NCBI RefSeq assembly: GCF_014360585.1
Contig: NZ_JACIXG010000025.1
Coordinates: forward strand, 1 to 61,200
Reading direction: 5' to 3'
DNA from: Nocardioides sp.
GTDB taxonomy: Bacteria; Actinomycetota; Actinomycetes; Propionibacteriales; Nocardioidaceae
DNA: 61,200 nucleotides
This document shows, in pieces, positions 1 to 9,327 of the stretch. A program made the translations under genes and the position numbers. Below the pieces are notes generated by a model. It was not told the DNA's origin, did no database searches, and saw nothing but the letters and a program-made list of their open reading frames with translations. Every line of letters starts with the position of its first letter. Position 1 is the first letter of the stretch.

Positions 1-6
1 GGGCCG

Positions 7-90
7 TTTTTTTTGTTGTGGGCGACGAAGATCTACTTTCGTCGCCCACAACTACCGATTCGGGCCGCCACAACTACCGATTCGGCGGGG
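7..90. repeat. Nested palindromic intergenic repeat, copy A
   Basis: A hairpin of 15 perfect base pairs (15-29 with 38-52) is followed by two half-units of the form CCACAACTACCGATTCGG (second one at 68-85). Positions 15-82 are identical to 61133-61200 at the other window edge. An eight-T run precedes the hairpin on the plus strand. The copy sits just past the 3' end of tex. The left border is cut by the window edge. Confidence 0.8.
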
Positions 91-96
91 TCTGGC

Positions 97-2508
97 TCAG
101 TTGAGCCCTGCGCGGCGCAGGGCGTCGGCCATCGCGCTGTTGGCGGGGGCGGGGGCCGAGCTGCCGCGACCCTGCGGGCGACCGCCGCCCTTGCCGTCCT
201 TGCCGCGCGGCTGGCCCTTTCCGCCGCCGCCACCGCCGCGCTGACCACGCTGACCGCGGTCGCCACCGGCAGCCTTCGGCTCGCCTGCCGCTGGAGCGTC
301 GTCGGAGAGGCGGAGGGTGAACGAGATCCGCTTGCGGGCCTCGTCGACCTCCATCACCTTCACGCGGACCACGTCACCGGAACGGACCACGTCGCGCGGG
401 TCCTCGACGAACTTGTCCGACATCGCGGAGATGTGGACGAGGCCGTCCTGGTGGACGCCGATGTCGACGAAGGCACCGAAGGCGGCCACGTTGGTGACGG
501 TGCCTTCCAGCACCATGCCCGGGCGCAGGTCGGAGACGGCGTGGACGGAGTCGTCGAAGGTCGCAGTCTTGAACTCCGGGCGCGGGTCGCGGCCGGGCTT
601 CTCGAGCTCGGCCAGGATGTCGGTGACGGTCGGCAGGCCGAACTTCTCGTCGACGAACTCCGAGGGCTTCAGCGACTTCAGCACCTGCGGGTTGCCGATC
701 ACCGACCCGATGTCGGCCGAGGCCTTGTCGAGGATGCGGTTCACGACCGGGTAGGCCTCCGGGTGCACCCCGGACATGTCGAGCGGGTCGTCGCCGCCCC
801 GGATCCGGAGGAATCCTGCCGCCTGCTCGAACGCCTTCGGGCCGAGCCGCGCCACCTTGGTGAGCTCCTTGCGGGTGCGGAACGGTCCGTTGGTGTCGCG
901 GTGCGTGACGATCGCGGTCGCCAGCGACTCGGTGATGCCGGAGACCCGGCGCAGCAGCGGAGCCGAGGCCGTGTTGAGGTCGACGCCGACGCCGTTGACA
1001 CAGTCCTCGACGACTGCGTCGAGGGACTTGGAGAGACCGTATTCGGGGAGGTCGTGCTGGTATTGCCCGACGCCGATCGACTTCGGCTCGATCTTCACCA
1101 GCTCGGCCAGCGGGTCCTGCAGACGGCGCGCGATCGACACCGCCCCACGGATCGACACGTCGAGATCCGGAAGCTCGGCGGAGGCGTAGGCGGAGGCGGA
1201 GTAGACCGACGCGCCCGCCTCGGAGACCATCACCTTGGTCATCTTCTGGTCCGGCAGCAGCTTGAGCAGGTCGGCGGCGAGCTTGTCGGTCTCGCGCGAG
1301 GCGGTGCCGTTGCCGATCGCGATCAGGTCCACCTTGTGCTTCGCGCACAGCTTCGCCAGCGTCGCCAGCGATCCGTCCCAGTCACGCCGCGGCTCGTGCG
1401 GGTAGACGGTCGAGGTGTCGACGACCTTCCCGGTCGCGTCCACGACGGCCACCTTCACGCCCGTCCGGATGCCCGGGTCGAGGCCCATCGTCGCCCGCGT
1501 CCCGGCGGGTGCGGCGAGCAGCAGGTCACGCAGGTTGTCGGCGAAGACCGAGATCGCGCCCTCTTCGGCGGCCGTGCGGATCCGGGTGCGCATGTCGAGC
1601 TCGAGCCGGAAGAGGATTCGCGTGCGCCATGCCCACCGCACCGTCTCGCCCAGCCACTTGTCGGCCGGGCGGCCGGAGTCGACGATCCCGAACCGGGCTG
1701 CGATGGAGCGCTCGTAGTCGGTCACCACGCCCGGCTCCGGCTCCTCGGTGTAGGGGGAGAGGGTGACGTCGAGAACCTCCTCCTTCTCCGCCCGGAGCAC
1801 GGCCAGGGTGCGGTGCGAGGGCAGCGACGCGTACGCCTCGGAGAACTCGAAGTAGTCGGAGAACTTCGCCGCGGCCGGGTCGTTCTCGCGGCCCTCGCGG
1901 ACACGGGTCACGAGCCGGCCCTGCTGCCACATCCGCTCCCGCAGCGTGCCGATCAGGTCGGCGTCCTCGCCGAACCGCTCGACCAGGATCGCGCGGGCGC
2001 CGTCGAGCGCGGCCTTGGTGTCCGGGACCTGCTCCCCGAGGAACTTCTCGGCCTCGACGACGGGATCCAGGGACGGGTCGGCGAGCAGGCCGTCGGCCAG
2101 CGGCTCGAGCCCGTTCTCGCGGGCGATCATCGCCTTCGTACGCCGCTTCGGCTTGAACGGCAGGTAGATGTCCTCGAGGCGCGCCTTGGTGTCGGCGGCG
2201 AGGATCGATGCCTGCAGCTCGGGGGTGAGCTTGTCCTGCTTCGCGATCTCGGCGAGGACGGCGGCACGCCGCTCCTCGAGGTCGCGCAGGTAGCCGAGCC
2301 GCTCCTCCAGCGTACGCAGCTGGGCGTCGTCGAGGCCGCCGGTCACCTCCTTGCGGTAGCGCGCGATGAACGGCACCGTCGAACCCTCGTCGAGCAGGGC
2401 GACCGCCGCCTTCACCTGTGCGGGGCGCACCCCGAGATCTTCGGCGATGCGGGCCGGAATCGCGGCCATCGAGTCTGCGAGCGTCGGAGCTGATGGAGTT
2501 GGTGTCAC
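97..2508 (-). CDS. tex: Tex-family RNA-binding transcription accessory protein
   Basis: Cytoplasmic nucleic-acid-binding protein of the Tex/Spt6-like family, which acts in transcription and RNA handling. The 803-residue product has the full family layout: Tex N-terminal helical region (about 15-200), a YqgF-like RNase H fold (from about 325, MGLDPGIRTGVK), helix-hairpin-helix repeats (about 495-575, GVGVDLNTAS), and one S1 domain (about 661-733, GMVLEGTVTNVAAFGAFVDI). A Gly/Arg-rich tail (735-803) ends in the conserved MADALRRAGLN peptide. The start is the GTG at 2506-2508; no strong Shine-Dalgarno site lies upstream. It is transcribed away from ndk. Family assignment is firm; the precise cellular role in this organism is not known from sequence. 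Confidence 0.95.
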   Translation of the reverse strand: MTPTPSAPTLADSMAAIPARIAEDLGVRPAQVKAAVALLDEGSTVPFIARYRKEVTGGLDDAQLRTLEERLGYLRDLEERRAAVLAEIAKQDKLTPELQASILAADTKARLEDIYLPFKPKRRTKAMIARENGLEPLADGLLADPSLDPVVEAEKFLGEQVPDTKAALDGARAILVERFGEDADLIGTLRERMWQQGRLVTRVREGRENDPAAAKFSDYFEFSEAYASLPSHRTLAVLRAEKEEVLDVTLSPYTEEPEPGVVTDYERSIAARFGIVDSGRPADKWLGETVRWAWRTRILFRLELDMRTRIRTAAEEGAISVFADNLRDLLLAAPAGTRATMGLDPGIRTGVKVAVVDATGKVVDTSTVYPHEPRRDWDGSLATLAKLCAKHKVDLIAIGNGTASRETDKLAADLLKLLPDQKMTKVMVSEAGASVYSASAYASAELPDLDVSIRGAVSIARRLQDPLAELVKIEPKSIGVGQYQHDLPEYGLSKSLDAVVEDCVNGVGVDLNTASAPLLRRVSGITESLATAIVTHRDTNGPFRTRKELTKVARLGPKAFEQAAGFLRIRGGDDPLDMSGVHPEAYPVVNRILDKASADIGSVIGNPQVLKSLKPSEFVDEKFGLPTVTDILAELEKPGRDPRPEFKTATFDDSVHAVSDLRPGMVLEGTVTNVAAFGAFVDIGVHQDGLVHISAMSDKFVEDPRDVVRSGDVVRVKVMEVDEARKRISFTLRLSDDAPAAGEPKAAGGDRGQRGQRGGGGGGKGQPRGKDGKGGGRPQGRGSSAPAPANSAMADALRRAGLN

Positions 2509-2594
2509 GGGGCGCCATCCTGCCGTACGCCACCGACATTCTCTCGGACGGCTCGACCACCCGGCCCGAACGTGCCGGGACCGGCCCGCCCCGA

Positions 2595-2600
2595 TACCCT
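2595..2600 (+). promoter_or_regulatory. Predicted -10 box for leaderless ndk mRNA
   Basis: TACCCT ends 6 nt before the ndk ATG, so transcription should begin at or near the A of the start codon. No Shine-Dalgarno sequence is present. Confidence 0.5.
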
Positions 2601-2606
2601 CGACCC

Positions 2607-3011
2607 ATGACGCAGCGCACGTTCGTGATCCTGAAGCCCGACGCCGTACGCCGTGGCCTGGTGGGGGAGATCCTGTCCCGCTACGAGGCCAAGGGCCTCT
2701 CGATCGTGAGGCTGGAGCACCGCACCGTCGACGCGGGCCTGGCCGATGAGCACTACGCCGAGCACGTCGAGCAGCCGTGGTACCCGCCGCTGCGCGACTT
2801 CGTCACCTCCGGCCCGCTCGTCGCGGCCGTCCTCGAGGGTGACGAGGCGATCGAGGTCGTCCGTGCGCTCAACGGCGCCACCGACGGCCGCAAGGCCGCC
2901 CCCGGGACCATCCGCGGCGACCTCTCGCTCTCCAACCGCGAGAACCTCGTCCACGGCTCCGACTCTCCTGAGTCGGCCGACCGTGAGATCAAGCTCTGGT
3001 TCGGCGCCTGA
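2607..3011 (+). CDS. ndk: Nucleoside diphosphate kinase
   Basis: Transfers the gamma phosphate of ATP to nucleoside diphosphates and so balances NTP and dNTP pools in the cytoplasm. The 134-residue length is typical. The N-terminus (TFVILKPDAVRRG) and the active-site motif NLVHGSDSPESADREI carry the phosphohistidine and substrate contacts expected for NDK. The ATG at 2607 has a TAnnnT box 6 nt upstream instead of a ribosome binding site, so translation is probably leaderless. In many actinobacteria ndk follows folC-DUF4233; here it lies upstream of mreB instead. Confidence 0.97.
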   Translation: MTQRTFVILKPDAVRRGLVGEILSRYEAKGLSIVRLEHRTVDAGLADEHYAEHVEQPWYPPLRDFVTSGPLVAAVLEGDEAIEVVRALNGATDGRKAAPGTIRGDLSLSNRENLVHGSDSPESADREIKLWFGA

Positions 3012-3059
3012 GACGAGCGAGGACGTGACCGCGCGAAGCGCGGATCGCCTGACTCTGGG

Positions 3060-3092
3060 ATCGCGCCGGTGGCTACCGGCGCGATTTCATTT
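3060..3092 (+). terminator. Rho-independent terminator after ndk
   Basis: An 11-bp perfect stem (3060-3070 with 3075-3085), GGCT loop, followed by TTTCATTT. It separates ndk from the mre cluster; mreB then has about 200 nt of leader with no other recognised element. Confidence 0.75.
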
Positions 3093-3294
3093 GCGTTCGA
3101 GAAGGGTCCGTGAGCCGTTCCGCAACACCCGGTGAACACGGGCATCCCCTGCTTCGGCGACGCGAGCTCACCCCGTATCGTTGCGCTTTCGGCGAGCCTC
3201 TCCGGATTGGGGCTCGGACCTTCGTAGCCTCGTCGGCAGGCCCGCATCCTGCAGCACGTATCCCCGACGCGGCGCCCCGGGAACGCGAGGACGT

Positions 3295-4320
3295 ATGGCG
3301 AGCATCATTGGACGTGACATGGCGGTGGACCTCGGCACCGCCAACACCCTCGTCTACGTCCGCGGCAAGGGTGTCCTCGTCGATGAGCCGAGTGTGGTCG
3401 CGCTCAACAAGAACACCGGCCAGATGGTCGCCGTCGGCCATGAGGCGAAGAAGATGCTGGGACGTACGCCTGACGACATCGTTGCGCTGCGGCCCCTGAA
3501 GGACGGCGTGATCGCCGACTTCGAGGCGACCGAGCAGATGCTTCGCTACTTCATCCACCAGGTCCATCGCCGCCGCTACTTCGCCAAGCCGCGGATGGTC
3601 ATCTGCGTCCCGTCCGGGATCACCGCGGTCGAGATCCGTGCGGTGAAGGAGGCCGGCTACCAGTCCGGCGCCCGGATGGTGAACATCATCGAGGAGCCGA
3701 TGGCAGCCGCGATCGGCGCGGGCCTCCCGGTCCACCTGCCGACCGGCAACATGGTCGTCGACATCGGCGGCGGCACCACCGAGGTCGCGGTGATCAGCCT
3801 CGGCGGCATCGTCACCTCGCAGTCCATCAGGACCGCCGGTCACCAGCTCGACAACGCGATCATGACCTGGCTGAAGAAGGAGCACGCCCTGCTCCTGGGC
3901 GAGCGCACCGCCGAGGAGGTCAAGATGACCCTCGGGTCGGTCTGGCCGCTGCCCAACGAGCCCGAGGCCGAGATCAGGGGGAGGGACCTGGTCAGCGGCC
4001 TGCCGCGCACCGTGAGCGTCTCGAGCGCCGAGGTGCGCAAGGCGATCGAGGAGCCCCTGCACGACATCTTCGACGCGGTCCGCTCCACGCTCGACCAGAC
4101 GCCACCGGAGCTCGCCGGCGACATCATGGACCGCGGCATCGTGCTCACCGGCGGCGGCGCCCTCCTCCGCGGGCTCGACGAGCGGCTGCGCCACGAGACC
4201 GGTATGCCCGTCCACGTCGCGGAGTCTCCGCTGACCTCGGTCGCGATGGGCGCCGGCCGCTGCGTCGAGGACTACGACGTGCTCCGCCCCGTCCTGGTGA
4301 ACGAGAACAGGAGATGGTGA
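3295..4320 (+). CDS. mreB: Rod shape-determining actin-like protein MreB
   Basis: Actin-fold ATPase that forms membrane-associated filaments and steers the lateral cell-wall synthesis machinery. The 341-residue product shows the phosphate-1 motif (MAVDLGTANTLVYVRGKG), phosphate-2 (NMVVDIGGGTTEVAVIS) and the adenosine motif (GIVLTGGGALLRGLD). The ATG at 3295 is preferred because a GAGG lies just upstream and the protein then has family length; an in-frame start at 3181 would add an unrelated extension. It leads the mreB-mreC-mreD-mrdA-rodA cluster, each gene abutting or nearly abutting the next. The presence of the full set implies a rod-like, laterally growing ancestor or relative. Confidence 0.97.
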   Translation: MASIIGRDMAVDLGTANTLVYVRGKGVLVDEPSVVALNKNTGQMVAVGHEAKKMLGRTPDDIVALRPLKDGVIADFEATEQMLRYFIHQVHRRRYFAKPRMVICVPSGITAVEIRAVKEAGYQSGARMVNIIEEPMAAAIGAGLPVHLPTGNMVVDIGGGTTEVAVISLGGIVTSQSIRTAGHQLDNAIMTWLKKEHALLLGERTAEEVKMTLGSVWPLPNEPEAEIRGRDLVSGLPRTVSVSSAEVRKAIEEPLHDIFDAVRSTLDQTPPELAGDIMDRGIVLTGGGALLRGLDERLRHETGMPVHVAESPLTSVAMGAGRCVEDYDVLRPVLVNENRRW

Positions 4321-4321
4321 C

Positions 4322-5347
4322 GTGTCGTTGCTGAGCCCCCGCCCCAGCGAGCGTCTTCGCAAGGGGATGGAACAGCGCAAAGGCCCCAAATCCATGGTCC
4401 GTAGGCCGCGGGAGAGGCTCAACCGCCGCGGCAGCCTCGAGACGAGTTCCGGTGGCAGCGGCCCGAAACGCTCTTGGCTGATCGTGCTCATCCTGTGCTG
4501 CGCGACCCTGGCCACGCTCGACCAGACCCCCGTCCTGGAGCCGGCCCGCACCGCGGTCGGCGAGGTGCTCTCCCCGCTGGAGACCGGCGCGGCGATGGTG
4601 GCCCGCCCGTTCACCGGGATTCCGGAGTGGTTCGACACCCGTGACGACCTGCGTGAGCGGCTCGCCGAGCTCGAGGCCGAGAACTCCACGCTGCGTCGCC
4701 AGGTCGAGGTCACCGACTACGGTCGGGCCAAGCTCGCCGAGTACGAGTCGATCACCCGAGCCGCTGAGGACCTCGGCTACGCCCTCGTCCCGGCGCGGGT
4801 CACCGCCTTCGGCCCGGCGCAGACCTTCAACCGCACCGTCACCATCGACGCCGGCAGCGCCGCCGGGATCAGGTCCGACATGTCGGTCGTGACCGGCGAC
4901 GGCCTCGCCGGCCGGGTGCTGCGGGTGACGAAGACCTCGGCCACGGTCCTGCTGATCGTCGACGCCGCTTCAGTTGTGGGCGGCCGCGTCGGCGGTGCCG
5001 ACACGGGCGGCAAGAAGTCGGGCCAGGTCGGCATGGTCCGGGGCTCCGGAGTGGTCGCCGGCCGCTCCGACGCCGGTCTGCTGACCCTGGACCTCATCGA
5101 CCAGAGCGCCGCCCCTCTCAAGGGCGACACGGTCGTCACCTGGGGTGACGGCCGAGCCGCTCCGTACGTCTCCGGGCTGCCGATCGGCGAGGTGACCGAC
5201 ACCTTCGCGAGCGTGCGCGACTCCTCGCGGACGGTGCGGATCAAGCCGTACGTCGACTTCGGCTCGCTCGACGTCGTCGGTGTGGTGGTGCCCAACGACA
5301 CGCTGAGCGACCGCGCCGTCGTCACGCCGGAAGGGGAGCTGCGATGA
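4322..5347 (+). CDS. mreC: Rod shape-determining protein MreC
   Basis: Bitopic membrane scaffold that links MreB to the periplasmic-side wall enzymes PBP2 and RodA. The 341-residue protein has a basic cytoplasmic stretch (1-50), one membrane helix (about 51-67), a coiled coil (about 110-150, REELAELEAENSTLRRQ-like heptads), and a C-terminal double beta-barrel region (about 155-330) with the GDGLAGRVLRV motif. It starts with GTG one base after the mreB stop. The cytoplasmic N-terminal tail is longer than in the E. coli protein. Its stop overlaps the mreD start (ATGA). Confidence 0.95.
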   Translation: MSLLSPRPSERLRKGMEQRKGPKSMVRRPRERLNRRGSLETSSGGSGPKRSWLIVLILCCATLATLDQTPVLEPARTAVGEVLSPLETGAAMVARPFTGIPEWFDTRDDLRERLAELEAENSTLRRQVEVTDYGRAKLAEYESITRAAEDLGYALVPARVTAFGPAQTFNRTVTIDAGSAAGIRSDMSVVTGDGLAGRVLRVTKTSATVLLIVDAASVVGGRVGGADTGGKKSGQVGMVRGSGVVAGRSDAGLLTLDLIDQSAAPLKGDTVVTWGDGRAAPYVSGLPIGEVTDTFASVRDSSRTVRIKPYVDFGSLDVVGVVVPNDTLSDRAVVTPEGELR

Positions 5348-5886
5348 GCGAGATGGACGCGCGTGCGTCGGGCGCCGCTCCGGTGCTTCGCAACGTCCTG
5401 GTCGGCATGCTGGTCGTGATCGCCGTCGTCCTCCAGCTGAGCGTGGCGCCGGCCTTCGCCATCCGCGACATCACTCCCGACCTGGCCCTCCTGGTCGTCG
5501 TCGCGGTCGCGCTCACCCGCGGTGGCCAGGCCGGCCTGGTGACCGGGTTCGCGGCGGGCGTACTCCTCGATCTGGCGCCGCCCGCCGACCACACCGCCGG
5601 CCGGTGGGCGCTCTCGCTGCTGATCGTCGGCTACGTCGCCAGCCGCGTACGTGAGAGCAGCAACACCCACAACGGCCCGGGCCGTCCCAACGCACTGACC
5701 GTGATGGCCACGGTGGCGGCCTGCTCGTTCATCGGGGTCAGCATCTTCGCGGTCAGCGGCCTGATCCTCGGTGAGGCACCATTGACGCTGCTGCCGACCG
5801 TCCTGATCAGCGTGGGCTACGACCTGCTGCTGGCGCCGCTGGTGATTCCGATGCTGCTCTGGTTGATCGGTAAGGGGGACTTCTAG
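5344..5886 (+). CDS. mreD: Rod shape-determining membrane protein MreD
   Basis: Small polytopic membrane protein of the elongasome. The 180-residue sequence has about five hydrophobic segments (roughly 18-38, 45-60, 62-80, 120-140, 150-172) and little else, as is normal for MreD. The ATG overlaps the mreC stop by four bases and the stop overlaps the next start by one base, so it is translationally coupled within the cluster. Recognition rests on position plus membrane profile and the family-like ITPDLALLVVVAVALTRG segment. Confidence 0.92.
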   Translation: MSEMDARASGAAPVLRNVLVGMLVVIAVVLQLSVAPAFAIRDITPDLALLVVVAVALTRGGQAGLVTGFAAGVLLDLAPPADHTAGRWALSLLIVGYVASRVRESSNTHNGPGRPNALTVMATVAACSFIGVSIFAVSGLILGEAPLTLLPTVLISVGYDLLLAPLVIPMLLWLIGKGDF

Positions 5887-7973
5887 TGGCTCGAAGCAGG
5901 CTTCCCACCGCGCAGGTCAGCCGGCTGCGGCTGATCGTCATCCAGGCGCTCGTGTTCTCGTTGCTGGCCACGCTCGGGGTCAGGCTCTTCTACCTGCAGG
6001 TGCGACACGGCGACGCCTACCAGGCGGCCGCCGCCTCCCAGTCCAAGCGTGAGGTCGTGCGCCAGCCGGTGCGCGGCATCATCGTCGACGCCCAGGGCCG
6101 GCCGATGGTGACGAACCGCTCGGCCTGGGTGGTCAGCCTCGACCAGGGCGTGCTCGACGGGCTGGAGGAGGCGGACCGCAAGACGCTGATGGCGCGCGTC
6201 GCCAAGGCCGTCGACGTGTCCCCGAAGAAGCAGGACGAGGCGATCGCCAACTGGTCCGGCACCCGCTACCAGCCGGTGCCGATCGCCACCGACGTCTCCG
6301 AGTCGACCGCGCTGCGCATCCTCGAGCAGCCCGAGGACTTCCCCGGGGTGGTCGCGGAGAAGCAGACCCTGCGCTCCTACCCGAGCCCCCACGGCATCAA
6401 CGCCGCCGGCGTGCTCGGCTATCTCTCCCCGATCACCGAGGACGAGAACAAGGACGCCCGGGAGCGCGGGGACGAGTCGCTCAACATCACCTCGATGGTG
6501 GGTCGCTCGGGCGTCGAGAAGCAGTACGACCAGTGGCTGCGCGGGATGCCGGGCTACGACACCGTCACCGTCGACTCGCTCGGGCGCGAGATCGGCCGCG
6601 GCGACTCGGTCGCCTCCCAGCCCGGCGACACGCTGGTGACCAGCATCGACGCCAAGGTGCAGGGCCGCGCCGAGAAGCTGCTCGCCGAGTCGATCGAGAC
6701 CGCCCGCAACACCTTCGACAAGATCTCCGGCCGCAACTACGAGGCCGACTCCGGCTCGGTCGTGGTCATGGAGGCCCAGACCGGCCGGTTGGTCGCGATG
6801 GCGAACCAGCCGACGTACGACCCCGAGGAGTGGGTCGGCGGGATCACCCAGAAGCAGCTCGACCGGCTCTACTCCGAGAAGGCGGGCTACCCGCTGCTGC
6901 CGCGGGCGACGCAGGGCCAGTTCGCGCCAGGTTCGACGTGGAAGCCGTTCATGACGGTCGGTGCCCTCAACAACGGCTACAGCCGCGACTCCCGGCTCGA
7001 CTGCTCCAGCGGGCTCCAGGTCGGCAACCGCGTGTTCCAGAACTACGAGTCGGCCCCCTACGGCTACATCGACTTCGCCCAGGCGCTCCAGGTCTCCTGC
7101 AACACCTTCTTCTACCGGATCGCGGTCGACTACTGGCAGAAGTTCGGCTCCAACCCGGCCGACGTCAACGCCAAGGACCCGCTGGTCGAGACCGCGAAGG
7201 CGTTCGGCTTCGGCAAGCGCACCGGCATCGACCTGCCCGGTGAGTCGGCGGGCCGGATCGCGGACCGGAAGTGGAAGGCCGAGTACTACGAGGCCATGAA
7301 GGGCTACTACTGCCGGATGGACGAGAAGAAGAACGCACCGTCCCAGTTCCTGCAGCTCTTCGCCCACGAGTTCTGCATCGAGGGCAACTACTACCGCACC
7401 GGCGACGCGGTGAACTTCTCCATCGGCCAGGGCGACACGATGGTCACCCCGATCCAGCTGGCCCGGGCCTACGCCTCGCTCGCCAACGGCGGCACGCTCT
7501 ACGAGCCGCGGATCGGGAAGGCGGTCGTCGGTGCCGACGGCACCGTGGTCGAGAAGATCGACCCCAAGGTCGCCGGCAAGGTGAAGATGTCGCCCAAGAG
7601 CATCGGCTACGTCAACGACGCGCTGCTCGGCACCACGCGGACGGGCACCCTGGCCTGGAAGTTCGGCGGGTTCCCGCTCGACGAGGTGAAGGTGCGCGGC
7701 AAGACCGGCACCGCGGAGGTCACCGGCAAGCAGACGACCGGCTGGGTCGCGACGTACAACAAGAAGTACGTCGTCATCATGACGATCTCCCAGGGCGGCA
7801 CCGGATCGGGCTCAGTCGGCGACTCCGTACGCAAGCTGTGGGAGTCGCTCTACGGAGTCGAGGAGGGTGGCGCCGAGGTCCGGCCCAAGAAGGCCGCGAT
7901 CAAGGGCATCGACCCGCCGCGGAACCTGCCGGCATTCGGCACCGACGGCTCGATCGTCGCGCCGAAGGACTAG
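5886..7973 (+). CDS. mrdA: Penicillin-binding protein 2 (peptidoglycan transpeptidase)
   Basis: Class B PBP that cross-links new lateral-wall peptidoglycan, partner of RodA. The 695-residue protein has an N-terminal membrane anchor (about 15-35), a dimerisation/pedestal domain (about 55-230), and a transpeptidase domain with STWK (nucleophile S350, K353), SCN (S404-N406) and KTGTAE (K606-G608). The GTG start overlaps the mreD TAG by one base. All three catalytic motifs are intact, so it should be active and a beta-lactam target. Confidence 0.96.
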   Translation: MARSRLPTAQVSRLRLIVIQALVFSLLATLGVRLFYLQVRHGDAYQAAAASQSKREVVRQPVRGIIVDAQGRPMVTNRSAWVVSLDQGVLDGLEEADRKTLMARVAKAVDVSPKKQDEAIANWSGTRYQPVPIATDVSESTALRILEQPEDFPGVVAEKQTLRSYPSPHGINAAGVLGYLSPITEDENKDARERGDESLNITSMVGRSGVEKQYDQWLRGMPGYDTVTVDSLGREIGRGDSVASQPGDTLVTSIDAKVQGRAEKLLAESIETARNTFDKISGRNYEADSGSVVVMEAQTGRLVAMANQPTYDPEEWVGGITQKQLDRLYSEKAGYPLLPRATQGQFAPGSTWKPFMTVGALNNGYSRDSRLDCSSGLQVGNRVFQNYESAPYGYIDFAQALQVSCNTFFYRIAVDYWQKFGSNPADVNAKDPLVETAKAFGFGKRTGIDLPGESAGRIADRKWKAEYYEAMKGYYCRMDEKKNAPSQFLQLFAHEFCIEGNYYRTGDAVNFSIGQGDTMVTPIQLARAYASLANGGTLYEPRIGKAVVGADGTVVEKIDPKVAGKVKMSPKSIGYVNDALLGTTRTGTLAWKFGGFPLDEVKVRGKTGTAEVTGKQTTGWVATYNKKYVVIMTISQGGTGSGSVGDSVRKLWESLYGVEEGGAEVRPKKAAIKGIDPPRNLPAFGTDGSIVAPKD

Positions 7974-8006
7974 GGACACGGACAGGGAACGGGGGAACCG
8001 CAGAGC

Positions 8007-9230
8007 ATGAAGAACGACGTGATGGCCTTCGTACGCCGCATCGACCTGGTCCTCCTCGGCGCGGTGCTGGTCCTGGTGTCGCTGTCGACGCTGCTGGTCT
8101 GGTCCGCGACCATCCACCGCGACGCGCTCACCGGCGGAGACACGACCGCCTATCTGCGTAAGCAGATGATCAACGTCGCCGCCGGGCTGGTGCTGATGGT
8201 GGGCGTGGTCGCCACCAACCATCGCTGGGTCCGGCTCCTGACGCCCGTGGTCTACCTGGGCGCGGTGGTCGGGCTGGTGCTGGTGCTCGTGATGGGCTCC
8301 ACGATCAACGGCTCGAAGTCGTGGGTGGTCCTCGGGCCGGTCCAGGTCCAGCCCTCGGAGCTGGCCAAGCTGGCCGTGGTCATCGCGATGGCTCTGGTGC
8401 TCGCCGAGCGCAGCGAGGGTCGATGGCAGGCCCGGGTCTCCCTGGGGGACGTGATCGCGATGATCCTGGTCGCCGCGGTGCCGATCGCTCTGGTCCTGCT
8501 CCAGCCGGACCTCGGCACCACCCTGGTGCTCGGCGTGACCGTCTTCTGCGTCCTCGCGGCGGCGGGGACGCCGCGACGGTGGCTGGCCCTGCTGGCGCTG
8601 ATCGGCGCGTCGGCTGCCACGATCGTCGTCGCGGCCGGGGTGCTGAAGCAGTACCAGATCAACCGGTTCATGGCGTTCACCGATCCGTCGCTGGACCCTC
8701 GCGGGGCCGGCTACAACGTGCAGCAGGCGCGGATCGCGATCGGAGACGGCGGCATCTTCGGCCAGGGGCTGTTCCAGGGATCGCAGGTCCGTGCGGGCTT
8801 CGTCCCGGAGCAGCAGACCGACTTCATCTTCACGGTCGTGGGGGAGGAGCTCGGGCTGGTCGGCTCGCTGCTGGTGATCGGTCTGATCGGGGTCGTGCTG
8901 TGGCGCGGGCTGCGGATCGCGGCGCGCACCGACGACCTGTTCGGACGTGTGGCCGCGGCCGGGATCGTCTGCTGGCTCGGCATCCAGAGCTTCCAGAACA
9001 TCGGGATGTGCCTGGGCATCATGCCCGTCACCGGCGTGCCGCTGCCGTTCCTCTCCTACGGCGGATCATCGATGATCGCGACGCTGCTGGCGGTGGGCCT
9101 GCTGCTCGGGATCTCGGGCCGCTCGCGGCGCACCGGTCTGGACCGGTCCGGACCACTTCAGGAGCTCCGCTCGCGTGATCGCCTGCAGGTTGCTGCAGTG
9201 CGAAAAGATGCCGCGTTTCATCGAAATTAA
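8007..9230 (+). CDS. rodA: RodA/FtsW-family lipid II polymerase
   Basis: SEDS-family membrane glycosyltransferase that polymerises lipid II with PBP2. The 407-residue protein has about ten hydrophobic segments and the SEDS signatures PSELAKLAVVIAMA, LLQPDLGTTLVLG, and the C-terminal GVPLPFLSYGGSSMIA. Its place next to mrdA favours RodA over FtsW. The ATG at 8007 is preceded by GGGGGAAC. The last 14 or so residues (from about 9189) overlap a sequence block that is repeated upstream of the second protease gene, so this tail may not be under selection for protein function. Confidence 0.94.
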   Translation: MKNDVMAFVRRIDLVLLGAVLVLVSLSTLLVWSATIHRDALTGGDTTAYLRKQMINVAAGLVLMVGVVATNHRWVRLLTPVVYLGAVVGLVLVLVMGSTINGSKSWVVLGPVQVQPSELAKLAVVIAMALVLAERSEGRWQARVSLGDVIAMILVAAVPIALVLLQPDLGTTLVLGVTVFCVLAAAGTPRRWLALLALIGASAATIVVAAGVLKQYQINRFMAFTDPSLDPRGAGYNVQQARIAIGDGGIFGQGLFQGSQVRAGFVPEQQTDFIFTVVGEELGLVGSLLVIGLIGVVLWRGLRIAARTDDLFGRVAAAGIVCWLGIQSFQNIGMCLGIMPVTGVPLPFLSYGGSSMIATLLAVGLLLGISGRSRRTGLDRSGPLQELRSRDRLQVAAVRKDAAFHRN

Positions 9231-9242
9231 ACTCGATTACGT
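9189..9242 (+). promoter_or_regulatory. Shared upstream block of the protease pair, copy 1
   Basis: GTTGCTGCAGTGCGA (9189-9203), a 31-nt spacer, then GATTACGT (9235-9242). The same two words, one transition apart and with a 32-nt spacer, lie upstream of the second protease. The first word is inside the 3' end of rodA. It is a candidate operator or promoter region for 9328-11010. Confidence 0.55.
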
Positions 9243-9327
9243 TCCCTTCCGGTTGCCCTACAGGGCATCCGTGTGACCCCTTGCAGTCTCAAACCCGAGG
9301 CTGCTTGACGACGGGAGCAGCAAGATC

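Noticed and set aside
7..52. Edge hairpin as a terminator for tex
   Set aside because: The T run is 5' of the hairpin on the plus strand, so it is an A run for tex transcripts; the sequence is better explained as an interspersed repeat.
13..2493. 826-codon plus-strand open frame opposite tex
   Set aside because: It mirrors the tex codons; the translation is Arg/Val/Gly/His rich with no domain, a normal antisense frame in GC-rich DNA.
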